Source: Helicobacter_F equorum (GTDB taxonomy: Bacteria; Campylobacterota; Campylobacteria; Campylobacterales; Helicobacteraceae). From it: DNA of 64,000 bases. The position numbers were made by a program, and so were the translations under genes. Every line of letters starts with the position of its first letter. The stretch's first letter is position 1. Positions 42,894 through 51,423 of the stretch are shown here, one piece after another. The notes under the pieces are model-generated. The model was given only the letters and a program-made list of their open reading frames with translations, was not told the origin of the DNA and searched no databases. Where the stretch lies: positions 1 through 64,000 of the forward strand of contig NZ_JBHRZM010000006.1 of the NCBI RefSeq assembly GCF_042649585.1, read 5' to 3'.

Positions 42894-44183
42894 AAGTGTG
42901 CTTATCCACAAGCCAAAGAGCGCTGCAAACAAAACACAAATGCTAAGTATCAAACCAAAACCCATATACTGCCAAAGTGAGATCTTTATCCCATAGATTC
43001 GAAGTTTTAACAAAAAAAGTAAAGTGGCAAGTGAGCCTATGGGGGTAAATTTAGAGCCGATATTGCACCCCAATACATGCGCAAAAACAAGTGCTTGTTC
43101 CCTAAGAGAATCTAACCCAAAAGATTGTAGTGTCAAATTCCCTAAAAGCACCATAGGAAGATTATTTATCACGCTAGATCCAAGGCTTGAAAATATACCT
43201 ACGCTAAAAATCTGCACAAAAAGTGGTACTGAATCTAAGTAAGAAAAAATCTCACGCATAGATTCTAAAAATCCCGCATTTTTCACGCCAAATACCACAA
43301 CAAAAAGCCCAAAACTAAAAACAATAACCGAAAAAGGTGTTTCTTGCACTAGGGATTTAAGACTAAGTACTTGTAAAATTTTTGCATACACAAGTGCTAC
43401 AAAACTCGCACCAAACAAAAAAATATAAAGCTTCACCCCATAGTGTTCGCCAAAAATAATACCTCCTAACAACATCACAACAATGACATAGCACACAATA
43501 AGCGTCATTGTAGAGGGGTAGGCTTTGGCACTAGATTCTGGACTAAAATAAAGTGTGTGTGGAAGAAAGCGTCTAAAACAAAGCCATGCTACACCCACAA
43601 AGATGCAAAGTCCAAAAATTTGGGGGATCGCCAAAGACAATGCAAAATGCAAAAATTCGATACCAAACATTTGTGCCGTAATAATATTAGTGAGATTTGA
43701 GATCACAAGCACGTTAGAGGCAAAATCACTCACAAAACTTACAAGCAATAAAAACACTACTAATGGTGATATGGTATTAAGCAGTGCCGCTGTATTGTGT
43801 GTGCTAGAAAAAAGCACAAAAACAAGAGGCGTTAGTACCAAAATCGCCCCATCATTTGCAAAAATAATACTTACTACACTACCCAAAACAATAAGCAAAA
43901 CAAAAAATTTCCAAGTGCATATAGAATGTGTGCGTGGCGTGATACACGAAGCAAGATGCGTAAAGAAGCCAAGTTTTTCAAACGCCAAACTAAGCAAAAT
44001 AAGTCCAATTAATGCAAAGGTGCTAGGCTTTGTAATCTCCCATACAAGCTTAATATCAGCAAGGCTTACCACCCCAAAGACAAAAACACACAACGCACCA
44101 AGAGTGCTAAACACCCATATAGGCAACCTAAAGGGGCGCATATATACACAAAGCATTGTTAATGCAAAAATACCATAACCCAT
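42879..44183 (-). CDS. arsB: ArsB-family arsenite/anion efflux permease
   Basis: This 434-residue protein has about 11-12 membrane helices. The ArsB/ion-transporter pattern includes IIFANDGAILVLTPLVFVL, VSDFASNVLVISNLTNIITA and HVLGCNIGSKFTPIGSLATLL. It would export arsenite or antimonite. No arsR or arsC lies nearby; it follows hypE by 12 bases on the same strand, so it may ride on the hyp transcript. Confidence 0.87.
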   Translation of the reverse strand: MGYGIFALTMLCVYMRPFRLPIWVFSTLGALCVFVFGVVSLADIKLVWEITKPSTFALIGLILLSLAFEKLGFFTHLASCITPRTHSICTWKFFVLLIVLGSVVSIIFANDGAILVLTPLVFVLFSSTHNTAALLNTISPLVVFLLLVSFVSDFASNVLVISNLTNIITAQMFGIEFLHFALSLAIPQIFGLCIFVGVAWLCFRRFLPHTLYFSPESSAKAYPSTMTLIVCYVIVVMLLGGIIFGEHYGVKLYIFLFGASFVALVYAKILQVLSLKSLVQETPFSVIVFSFGLFVVVFGVKNAGFLESMREIFSYLDSVPLFVQIFSVGIFSSLGSSVINNLPMVLLGNLTLQSFGLDSLREQALVFAHVLGCNIGSKFTPIGSLATLLFLLKLRIYGIKISLWQYMGFGLILSICVLFAALFGLWISTLLFMS

Positions 44184-44195
44184 ATAACACCAAAC

Positions 44196-45197
44196 CTAGC
44201 AGATTCTAGGCAGAATCTCACCCTGTGGATATTCTAAATACCTTTTTGTGCCATAGGGATTGTGCAAAATCACTTTCTGTGGCATATTGGTATGCACTTC
44301 ACCAATCACACACGCATTTTTTCCCAAAGGGTGGGTATGTAGAATCTCTAGTGTTTGTGCTACATCTTTTTGTGGCACACTTAACACACACACTCCTTCA
44401 TTAGCTAACACATAAGGCTCAAGTCCCAAAATCTCGCACACACCACGCACTTCCTCCAAAATCGGTATATGCGATTCCTCTATGTCAATACCCACATTGC
44501 TTGCTTGTGCCCATTCATTTAGCACACTTGCTATCCCTCCACGCGTCGCATCACGCAAAGCATGAATTTCTATACCAGATACAAAAAGTGTTTCTAACAT
44601 ACCAAATAACTGCGCACAATCACTCTCTAAACTGCTTATCAATCCTATTTCATTACGCTCACAATATACCATACTTCCGTGTGTGCCGACATTACCGCTA
44701 ACAATAATGCAATCACCATTTTGGAGATTATATGCGCTAAGATTCTGATACACTACTTCACCATACGCAGTTGTGTTAATAAAAATTTTATCGACACTGC
44801 CTTTTGGCACGACTTTGGTATCTGCACTTAAAAGTTTTAGATTCCCACGCATAAGTTCAGTTGCCATAGATTTTATGAGAGATTCTAGCTCCTGTATATC
44901 AAAGCCTTCTTCGATGATAAATCCTGCACTCATATACATAGGTCGCGCGCCCATCATCGCTACATCATTGCTACTACCACACACGCTTAATTTACCAATA
45001 TCGCCACCACGAAATGTATAAGGAGTAATCACATAACTATCCGTGCTCATTGCAAATGCGCCCGCACATCCACATGCAATGCCTGCATCTTCTCCACTTC
45101 CTTGCATATATGGCGTAAGATGTTTTAGAAAAATTTTTTGTATAAGTTTTTGGGATTCTATCCCGCCACTACCATGTGCTAAAGTAATATGTATCAT
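44196..45197 (-). CDS. hypE: Hydrogenase maturation protein HypE
   Basis: This 333-residue AIR-synthase/PurM-like enzyme has LAHGSGG near the start, the MSTDSYVITPY region, GNVGTHG, DATRGGIASVLNEWA, and the conserved C-terminal PRIC, whose Cys is carbamoylated by HypF and dehydrated to thiocyanate for the NiFe cyanide ligand. It lies 14 bases after the helicase gene. Confidence 0.95.
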   Translation of the reverse strand: MIHITLAHGSGGIESQKLIQKIFLKHLTPYMQGSGEDAGIACGCAGAFAMSTDSYVITPYTFRGGDIGKLSVCGSSNDVAMMGARPMYMSAGFIIEEGFDIQELESLIKSMATELMRGNLKLLSADTKVVPKGSVDKIFINTTAYGEVVYQNLSAYNLQNGDCIIVSGNVGTHGSMVYCERNEIGLISSLESDCAQLFGMLETLFVSGIEIHALRDATRGGIASVLNEWAQASNVGIDIEESHIPILEEVRGVCEILGLEPYVLANEGVCVLSVPQKDVAQTLEILHTHPLGKNACVIGEVHTNMPQKVILHNPYGTKRYLEYPQGEILPRIC

Positions 45198-45211
45198 ACA
45201 ACCTCCATATG

Positions 45212-46888
45212 TTAAAGATTAATACGCATAGATCGCATAAGCAAAGTATGAAGAAATTGCCCCTCTTGCTGTTGCCAAAAGCCCAAATCACACACGATAA
45301 ACAGGCGTTTTTTAAGCCGACTAATTGCGACATTTAGCCCAAAAAGCGCACTAATTTGCCTTGAATCTGTGAGATAGTAGTGCAAGTCCACAGGTGAAAA
45401 GATCACATTATCCCATTCTCTGCCTTGCGAACTATGTATGGTGCTAATATCGCTATGTGCAATTGTTTTTTGCAAAAGTTTTTTTTGATTGACAAAAGGA
45501 GTAATAATCCCAAGACTTTGCGTGAGGGATTTTTTGTGAAGATATGCATAAAGCTTTTGGATAGTAATAGCTTCATTTTGGCTGATATTATTTTGTGCCT
45601 CACACTTTGTGCCACTATCAATACAATACACTTCCATCGGCTCATCGCGTCCTTGCAAACCTATATGATAAATTGTAGAATCTAGAATCTGTGCGAGATT
45701 ATCGCCATATCGATGCGTGTATTTAAGCTCTGCTATATGACTAAGTAAGGGTGTATCTGTGGGGCGTTTTTGTAACACTGCTTGAGGATTAGTAAAAAAC
45801 TCCTCCAAAAAAAGGGCGGAGAGATTCCAAACATTGACTTCTTGGTGTGTCTTTAAATCTTTTGGAGGCATCTCACAAATTGGCATAAGCTGTTTATGAT
45901 CGCCAAAAAGCGTGATAGGCACATCATCTACACATAACGCACACGCCTTTGCTAATGGCGCGAAGGCGCATTCATCTAAAAAATAATGTGTAAATTCCAT
46001 TTCAAGGCTTTCGCTTTTTTTGATGAATCCATCAAGCGTAAATCCGATGATAAGAGCATTTTTCAAGCGATTTTTGAGCGAAGTTGGCTGGGTAAAAAGT
46101 GAGATTTGATTTTTTTGTATCAATAAATTTGGATCACAACATTCTGGATACAAGTTTAAGAATTTTTGTGTAGGCATACCAAGACGCAAAAGATTACTAA
46201 GCTCAAAATCCATCGTTTTAAAATGCTCAATGAGTGTGATAAAAATCTGCTCTAACGCAGAATTTGTCGGTGCCAACACACAAGTTCTTAAGCCCTGCTT
46301 AGCATAATGATACACAGCCTCAAATAGCACAACTTGTGTCTTGCCTGTGCCTGGCGCACCCCACACATAACTAAGACTTTGAGAAAAAATCATATTCAAA
46401 GCCTTTTTTTGATATTTATTAAGATATGCAGGGATTTGTGGGGGTGCTATGGGTTTTTTGCTAGGAAGCTTGAGGGAATATTTTGCGACAAATTCCCCAA
46501 CATTGCGCACCAAAAACTTAAGGTCGCTAAAAAGCTTTAGTTTTTCTAGCATAAGCTTAGTATGAATGGATTTACGTGCTTTAGAATCTCGTATTTGCTC
46601 CAAAGATTCTAAAAGTTCATAATTTGGAGAAACCTCTAAAATGGCGCGTTCTTGGTTATATTGCATATCTCCATAAACACTAAGCTCAAATAATGTCTCA
46701 TCTACTGCCAACACCAAACCATCTTGAGAAAATAACTTTGTGCCAAGCGTAAGAATAAGACGCTCTTGCTCCAAACTCGCGCTCAAGATTCTAAGCTCTT
46801 CTAACCCTAAATTATGTTCATCAAGATATGTATAATAGCTCTTAGCTGAATCTATAAGAATCTCCTCTGGTGTTATTATCAAATCCAT
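45212..46888 (-). CDS. Superfamily I DNA/RNA helicase (Upf1/Dna2-like) inside the hyp cluster
   Basis: This 558-residue protein has motif I GAPGTGKTQ, motif Ia CVLAPTNSALEQ, motif II DECAFA, motif III LFGDHKQLMP, motif V TIHSSQGREWDNVIF and motif VI GLNVAISRLKKRLFIV. This is the SF1B layout. The N-terminal 150 residues are unassigned. Its ATG overlaps the hypD stop (TAATG) and hypE follows 14 bases later, so it is embedded in the hydrogenase maturation unit. The reason for that is unclear. Confidence 0.87.
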   Translation of the reverse strand: MDLIITPEEILIDSAKSYYTYLDEHNLGLEELRILSASLEQERLILTLGTKLFSQDGLVLAVDETLFELSVYGDMQYNQERAILEVSPNYELLESLEQIRDSKARKSIHTKLMLEKLKLFSDLKFLVRNVGEFVAKYSLKLPSKKPIAPPQIPAYLNKYQKKALNMIFSQSLSYVWGAPGTGKTQVVLFEAVYHYAKQGLRTCVLAPTNSALEQIFITLIEHFKTMDFELSNLLRLGMPTQKFLNLYPECCDPNLLIQKNQISLFTQPTSLKNRLKNALIIGFTLDGFIKKSESLEMEFTHYFLDECAFAPLAKACALCVDDVPITLFGDHKQLMPICEMPPKDLKTHQEVNVWNLSALFLEEFFTNPQAVLQKRPTDTPLLSHIAELKYTHRYGDNLAQILDSTIYHIGLQGRDEPMEVYCIDSGTKCEAQNNISQNEAITIQKLYAYLHKKSLTQSLGIITPFVNQKKLLQKTIAHSDISTIHSSQGREWDNVIFSPVDLHYYLTDSRQISALFGLNVAISRLKKRLFIVCDLGFWQQQEGQFLHTLLMRSMRINL

Positions 46889-47994
46889 TACAACAAAGAA
46901 CCATATTTATAGTATGCCGCACACGCCCCCTCGCTACTTACCATACAGCTTCCTATAGGATTGCTTGGTGTGCAAGCTTTGCCAAAAACCTTGCAATCCA
47001 TAGGCTTGGCATTACCCTTAAGAATCTCTCCGCACAAGCACGCTTTGTGATCTGCTTTGCGTTCTTTTGGGAGATATTGTGCAAACGCTATTTCTGCATC
47101 ATATTGCGCAAACTCTTTTCTCAAGCATAAAGCAGATTTTGGAATGTCGCCCAAGCCACGCCATTCAAAGTGATCTCTAGGACAAAAATAATGCTCTACC
47201 ATTTTTTGTGCCTTGAGATTGCCCTCCATATTGACCACTCGTGCATACTGAATCTCAAGGCGTGGTGTAGATTCTAAGGCTTGTTTGGTGATAGAGAGAA
47301 TACTTTGCATCATATCAAGAGGCTCAAAACCACTCACCACAATAGGAAGCCCAAAGCGTTCTAAAAGTGGGACATAAATCTTTGCACCACTAATCACACT
47401 CACATGAGATGGTGCAATAAGGGCATTGATCCGACAATCTGGTTGCGAAAGTATAAGCTCTAGTGGCGGTGGGACAAGAACATGATTAATGTGAAAATAC
47501 ACATTACTAAGACCTAAGGCTATGCACTGCTCCAAAAGTGCAGCGCTCATAGGTGTTGTCGTTTCAAAACCAATAGCAAAAAATACAACTTTTTTATGAG
47601 GGTTTTCTTGCGCAACTTTGATAACCTCTATAGGTGAATACACAAAACGCACATCTGCACCTTTTGCTCGTGCATTTTGCAAACTTCCATTGCTACCTGG
47701 GACTTTTATCATATCCCCGAGAGTTAGTAAAATCACATCAGGGCACATAGCGATATGATATGCTTCATCTATACGACCACGAGGCATAATACATACAGGA
47801 CAGCCGGGTCCATGGATAAATTCAATGTTTGGTGGCAAAAGTTTTGATAATCCATATTTCATTAAGGTATGTGTATGTCCTCCACACACTTCCATTATTC
47901 TCAGCGGTGTTTGGAGCTTGGGTGCTAATGTGCTAAGCGTGTGTGCAAGAGCAAGAATAGAATCTTTATCGCGATATGTTTGTATATAATCCAT
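46888..47994 (-). CDS. hypD: Hydrogenase maturation protein HypD
   Basis: This protein of about 368 residues has MEVCGGHTHTLMKYG, HGPGCPVCIMP and FAIGFETTTP, and a C-terminal iron-sulphur Cys set (CLCGEILKG, DCKVFGKAC, GSCMVSSEGACAAYY). HypD with HypC assembles Fe(CN)2CO. The ATG at 47994 is preferred (TAAGG eight bases before; matches the family start). An in-frame ATG at 48039 has an SD that sits too close. Confidence 0.94.
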   Translation of the reverse strand: MDYIQTYRDKDSILALAHTLSTLAPKLQTPLRIMEVCGGHTHTLMKYGLSKLLPPNIEFIHGPGCPVCIMPRGRIDEAYHIAMCPDVILLTLGDMIKVPGSNGSLQNARAKGADVRFVYSPIEVIKVAQENPHKKVVFFAIGFETTTPMSAALLEQCIALGLSNVYFHINHVLVPPPLELILSQPDCRINALIAPSHVSVISGAKIYVPLLERFGLPIVVSGFEPLDMMQSILSITKQALESTPRLEIQYARVVNMEGNLKAQKMVEHYFCPRDHFEWRGLGDIPKSALCLRKEFAQYDAEIAFAQYLPKERKADHKACLCGEILKGNAKPMDCKVFGKACTPSNPIGSCMVSSEGACAAYYKYGSLL

Positions 47995-48139
47995 AATAAA
48001 AGCCTTAGCATTATAAGTAATGTGCGTCGGATAATACATAATCCTTGCTTAATTTTTGCAAGAACTTCATATTTGTTACTACCTTGCTAGATTCACATTA
48101 AGATGAAAGGATTTTATACAACTTGCCAAAAAAATGGGA

Positions 48140-48145
48140 TACAAT
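48140..48145 (+). promoter_or_regulatory. Candidate -10 box for the ATP-grasp gene
   Basis: GGGATACAATGAAAG gives TACAAT, 31 bases before the ATG at 48176. Confidence 0.45.
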
Positions 48146-48175
48146 GAAAGCATAATCTATTTTAAAGGAGAGGGT

Positions 48176-49285
48176 ATGAAAAAGAACATCGTGTTTTTTG
48201 AAGCAAGAGGCGGAAGTGATAAAGGATCTGATGGCTATAGAAAAGATACTATGCCTATGGTTAATGCACTTAAAGCCAAAGGTTGGAATGCGGAAGTTAT
48301 CTTTTTTACTGATGATATTTTGCGAGACCAAACAGAGCGCAACAAAATCTATGAGCATGTCAAAAATACTGCTGATGGCTATGTCTCACGTGTCAATCCA
48401 GGGAATCTCAAAGAAGAAAAATTGTATTTTGATGTATTGCGTAAGCTTTGTGATGATGGGCTTGTAGGTATGCCTCATCCTGATGCGATGATAGGCTATG
48501 GAGCCAAAGATGCACTCACAAAACTTGCGGATACACAACTTGTGCCTAGCGATACCTATGCATATTATGATCCAGCGGAAGCCAAACGCATTGGGGTAAC
48601 ATGGAGTGATATACATAATTTCAAGAAAACATTTCCAAAAACTCTAGCTAAGGGTGAGCGTGTCTTAAAGCAAAATCGCGGATCTACAGGCGAGGGAATT
48701 TGGCGTGTGCGTTTAGAATCTACGAGTGATTATGGCAAAGTCGATTCACTTCCGCTTGATACAAAAATAATCTGCACAGAAGCCAAAGATAACCATACAG
48801 AAGAGCGAAAATTGGGCGAATTTATGGATTTTTGTGAGCATTATTTAGTAGGTGATAATGGTATGCTTGTGGATATGACATTTTTGCCGCGTATCAAAGA
48901 AGGCGAGATTAGAATCCTCATGCTATACAAAACCCCTGTGTATGTTGTGCATAAAAAACCAGCTGAAGGTGGCGATGCCTTTTCTGCAACACTCTTTAGT
49001 GGGGCAAAATATCGCTATGATGAACCTAAAGATTGGCAAACACTCATTGATTGGTTTTTAGCTCAACTCCCAGAGATTCGATCCAAGTTAGGAAACTATG
49101 ATTTACCACTCATTTGGACAGCAGATTTTATTCTTGATACAGATTCACAAGGCAAAGATAAATATGTCTTAGGTGAAATTAATTGCTCATGCGTAGGTTT
49201 TACTTCTCCAGCAGAATTTATGGAAAAAATTGCTCTTATGGTGGGCGACACCATCATTGATATTGTGAGTAAGCAAAAAGCTTAG
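48176..49285 (+). CDS. ATP-grasp enzyme resembling glutathione synthetase, substrate unknown
   Basis: This 369-residue protein starts at 48176, after AAAGGAGAGGG. The ATP-grasp layout is visible: nucleotide-binding VLKQNRGSTGEGIWRV, FLPRIKEGEIRILML, and the metal-binding end DFILD...GEINCSCVGF, comparable to EINxTSP in glutathione synthetase. The N-terminal part (MKKNIVFFEARGG) is not a known substrate domain to me. The reaction would join an acid and an amine via acyl-phosphate. It stands alone between hypD and cysK, closed by a hairpin at 49325-49352. Confidence 0.75.
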   Translation: MKKNIVFFEARGGSDKGSDGYRKDTMPMVNALKAKGWNAEVIFFTDDILRDQTERNKIYEHVKNTADGYVSRVNPGNLKEEKLYFDVLRKLCDDGLVGMPHPDAMIGYGAKDALTKLADTQLVPSDTYAYYDPAEAKRIGVTWSDIHNFKKTFPKTLAKGERVLKQNRGSTGEGIWRVRLESTSDYGKVDSLPLDTKIICTEAKDNHTEERKLGEFMDFCEHYLVGDNGMLVDMTFLPRIKEGEIRILMLYKTPVYVVHKKPAEGGDAFSATLFSGAKYRYDEPKDWQTLIDWFLAQLPEIRSKLGNYDLPLIWTADFILDTDSQGKDKYVLGEINCSCVGFTSPAEFMEKIALMVGDTIIDIVSKQKA

Positions 49286-49324
49286 ATTCTAGAAATTTTG
49301 TCGTTTATCGAGGATGGGGTTAGA

Positions 49325-49352
49325 TTCTAAGATAGAGTAACCTATCTTAGAA
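49325..49352. terminator. Bidirectional terminator-like hairpin between ATP-grasp gene and cysK
   Basis: TTCTAAGATAG, a six-base loop, then CTATCTTAGAA is a perfect 11-bp stem between two convergent genes. It lacks a strong T-run on either side. Confidence 0.6.
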
Positions 49353-49358
49353 CCTGCG

Positions 49359-50276
49359 TTATACTTCAAATAAATCTGTGCTAAGGTATCTTTCGCCCGT
49401 ATCGCATAAAATCGTTACAATATTCGCATTAGGGTATTTTTTAGCAATTTCTTTTGCACCCCATAGATTTGCGCCACTTGAAATCCCTACCAGCACGCCT
49501 TCATTTTTTGCAATTTTTCTTACTTCTTGTGCTGCCCACTCTGCATCAACTTGCAAGACCTCATCAATCAAACTTGTATCCAAAGTTTCAGGAATAAACC
49601 CTGCCCCAATACCTTGAATCTTGTGAGGTCCAGGAGCTCCACCACTAATAACAGGAGAATTTATTGGCTCAACGGCAATAATCTTTGCATTGGGATTTTT
49701 TTGCTTTAAGACAGATCCTACACCGCTTAACGTTCCACCCGTCCCAACTGCACTCACAAATACATCAATCTTGCCATCCATTGCCTCTAAAATCTCTAGT
49801 GCAGTAGCTTTGCGATGCACTTCAGGATTTGCTTGATTTTGGAATTGCTGCAATACAAAAGAATTTGGAATCTCTTTTTGCAATTCCAAAGCGCGAGACA
49901 CAGCACCTTTCATACCTTGTGGTGCTGGAGTAAGCTCTAATTTTGCACCAAATGCACTAAGTAGCTTGCGTCGCTCAATACTCATAGATTCTGGCATTGT
50001 AAGAATAAGCTTAATACCCTTAGCTGCACACACAGAGGCTAAGCCTATACCTGTGTTACCGCTTGTTGGCTCGATTAAGATTGTATTTTCATTGATCTTG
50101 CCCTGGTGTATCGCACTTTCAATCATATTAAGTGCAATCCGATCTTTAACCGATCCACTTGGGTTAAAAAACTCACACTTACCATAGATATTAGCCCCAC
50201 TTTCTTTAGAAAGCGACTTGATAAATAAAAGAGGGGTATTGCCTATACCCTCACTAATAGATTGTATAACCTTCAT
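49359..50276 (-). CDS. cysK: Cysteine synthase (O-acetylserine sulphhydrylase)
   Basis: This 305-residue PLP enzyme has the Lys in NPSGSVKDRIALN, the TSGNTGIGLA substrate loop and GTGGTLSGVG for the PLP phosphate. It forms cysteine from O-acetylserine and sulphide. The start at 50276 is favoured by AAGGAG and by the family N-terminus (SISEGIGNTPLLFI); the longer frame to 50327 has neither. No cysE is nearby. A CysM or cystathionine-synthase role cannot be excluded. Confidence 0.92.
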   Translation of the reverse strand: MKVIQSISEGIGNTPLLFIKSLSKESGANIYGKCEFFNPSGSVKDRIALNMIESAIHQGKINENTILIEPTSGNTGIGLASVCAAKGIKLILTMPESMSIERRKLLSAFGAKLELTPAPQGMKGAVSRALELQKEIPNSFVLQQFQNQANPEVHRKATALEILEAMDGKIDVFVSAVGTGGTLSGVGSVLKQKNPNAKIIAVEPINSPVISGGAPGPHKIQGIGAGFIPETLDTSLIDEVLQVDAEWAAQEVRKIAKNEGVLVGISSGANLWGAKEIAKKYPNANIVTILCDTGERYLSTDLFEV

Positions 50277-50461
50277 GAAAAACTCCTTGAGATATAAGCT
50301 TAAACCTACACATTCTATAGCAAACAAAGTTTTCTTGTCAAGTTTCTTGCTAGGTTTTTATATGCCTTGTTTCAAACTAAAACACGCATGCAAGTTTCAA
50401 ATCTTACAAACATGCAATAGATTCTTTGCTAGAATAGAACTAAAAATTTCAAAGGTATTTC

Positions 50462-51232
50462 ATGAAACAATTTAACATAGACTTTAGCGCAACAAAAGCG
50501 TGTATCTATCGCGGAGAATTTGAAGGCTATGGCGGAATTTTACGCCCGATTAAAGAGTTGGAATATATACAATTATCATACTTTGTGGGAATTGATGAGC
50601 TTATCCAAGCGGTGTATCAGAATACAAAACAATTTTTGCACAACGCATACGCAAGTAATGTCTTGTTGTGGGGCGCTAGAGGCTGTGGCAAAAGTTCAAG
50701 TATGCGCGCGGTTTTGTGTGAATTTTTACACCAACAAGATACACTTTTACGTGTCGTAGAAATACCCAAAACTTCACTAGCAATTTTGCCACATTTGGTG
50801 GATTATTTACGCACAGAACCTTATAAATTTGTCATTATGTGTGATGATCTTTCCTTTGGACGCAGTGATGAAAGTTACAAAGCGTTAAAAAGTATCTTGG
50901 ATGGGGGATTTGAAACACAAGCAAGCAATATTTTGTTTTATGCCACTTCCAATATGCGCCACCTACTCTTAGAAGAATACGCACAAGATACGATGCATAT
51001 AAATGATATGCAAGATGAAATCATCTCCCTTAGTGATCGGTTTGGCATTTCACTAGGATTTTATACATTAGGAAATCAACAATACCTACACCTTATAGCT
51101 CATTATCTAAAGCTTGATGAGCTAGATTTTACACTGCGCCAAAAAGCACTCAATTATGCCACGCAAAGAGGTAGCAAAAATCCACGCATTGCCAAAGAAT
51201 TTATAAAACTCCACCAAAATGGCATTGTATGA
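50462..51232 (+). CDS. DUF815-type AAA ATPase
   Basis: This 256-residue protein has Walker A LWGARGCGKSSS, Walker B FVIMCDDLSFG, sensor region NILFYATSNMRHL and an arginine in SLSDRFGISLGF. This order is typical of DUF815 ATPases of unknown role. It has no neighbour in the same transcript. A weak -10 (TAGAAT, 50430-50435) and AAAGG precede it. Confidence 0.82.
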   Translation: MKQFNIDFSATKACIYRGEFEGYGGILRPIKELEYIQLSYFVGIDELIQAVYQNTKQFLHNAYASNVLLWGARGCGKSSSMRAVLCEFLHQQDTLLRVVEIPKTSLAILPHLVDYLRTEPYKFVIMCDDLSFGRSDESYKALKSILDGGFETQASNILFYATSNMRHLLLEEYAQDTMHINDMQDEIISLSDRFGISLGFYTLGNQQYLHLIAHYLKLDELDFTLRQKALNYATQRGSKNPRIAKEFIKLHQNGIV

Positions 51233-51367
51233 CAATGATGGATCTAAAGGGAAGCCATATCCCTACAAAGCTATAAATTAGTAAATTTTTTGTTACTTTT
51301 TTGCTATATCGTTTTTATTGAGATAAAAATTTTTAACTTTTTTTGGGTATTTTGCAAAATTTAGAAC

Positions 51368-51373
51368 TATAAT
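51368..51373 (+). promoter_or_regulatory. -10 box of the formate dehydrogenase locus
   Basis: GAACTATAATGTGCG has a perfect TATAAT, 51 bases before the first fdh-locus ATG, in a 191-base AT-rich interval. Confidence 0.6.
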
Positions 51374-51423
51374 GTGCGATGAGCAGGAGTTTATACAAGA
51401 CAACATTACTATAAGGTTTATAG

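Noticed and set aside
43555..44178. 207-codon open frame antisense to arsB
   Set aside because: It mirrors the membrane-helix codons of arsB; no SD, no known family.
44996..45021. Open frames antisense to hypE
   Set aside because: Short shadow frames with no SD and no family resemblance.
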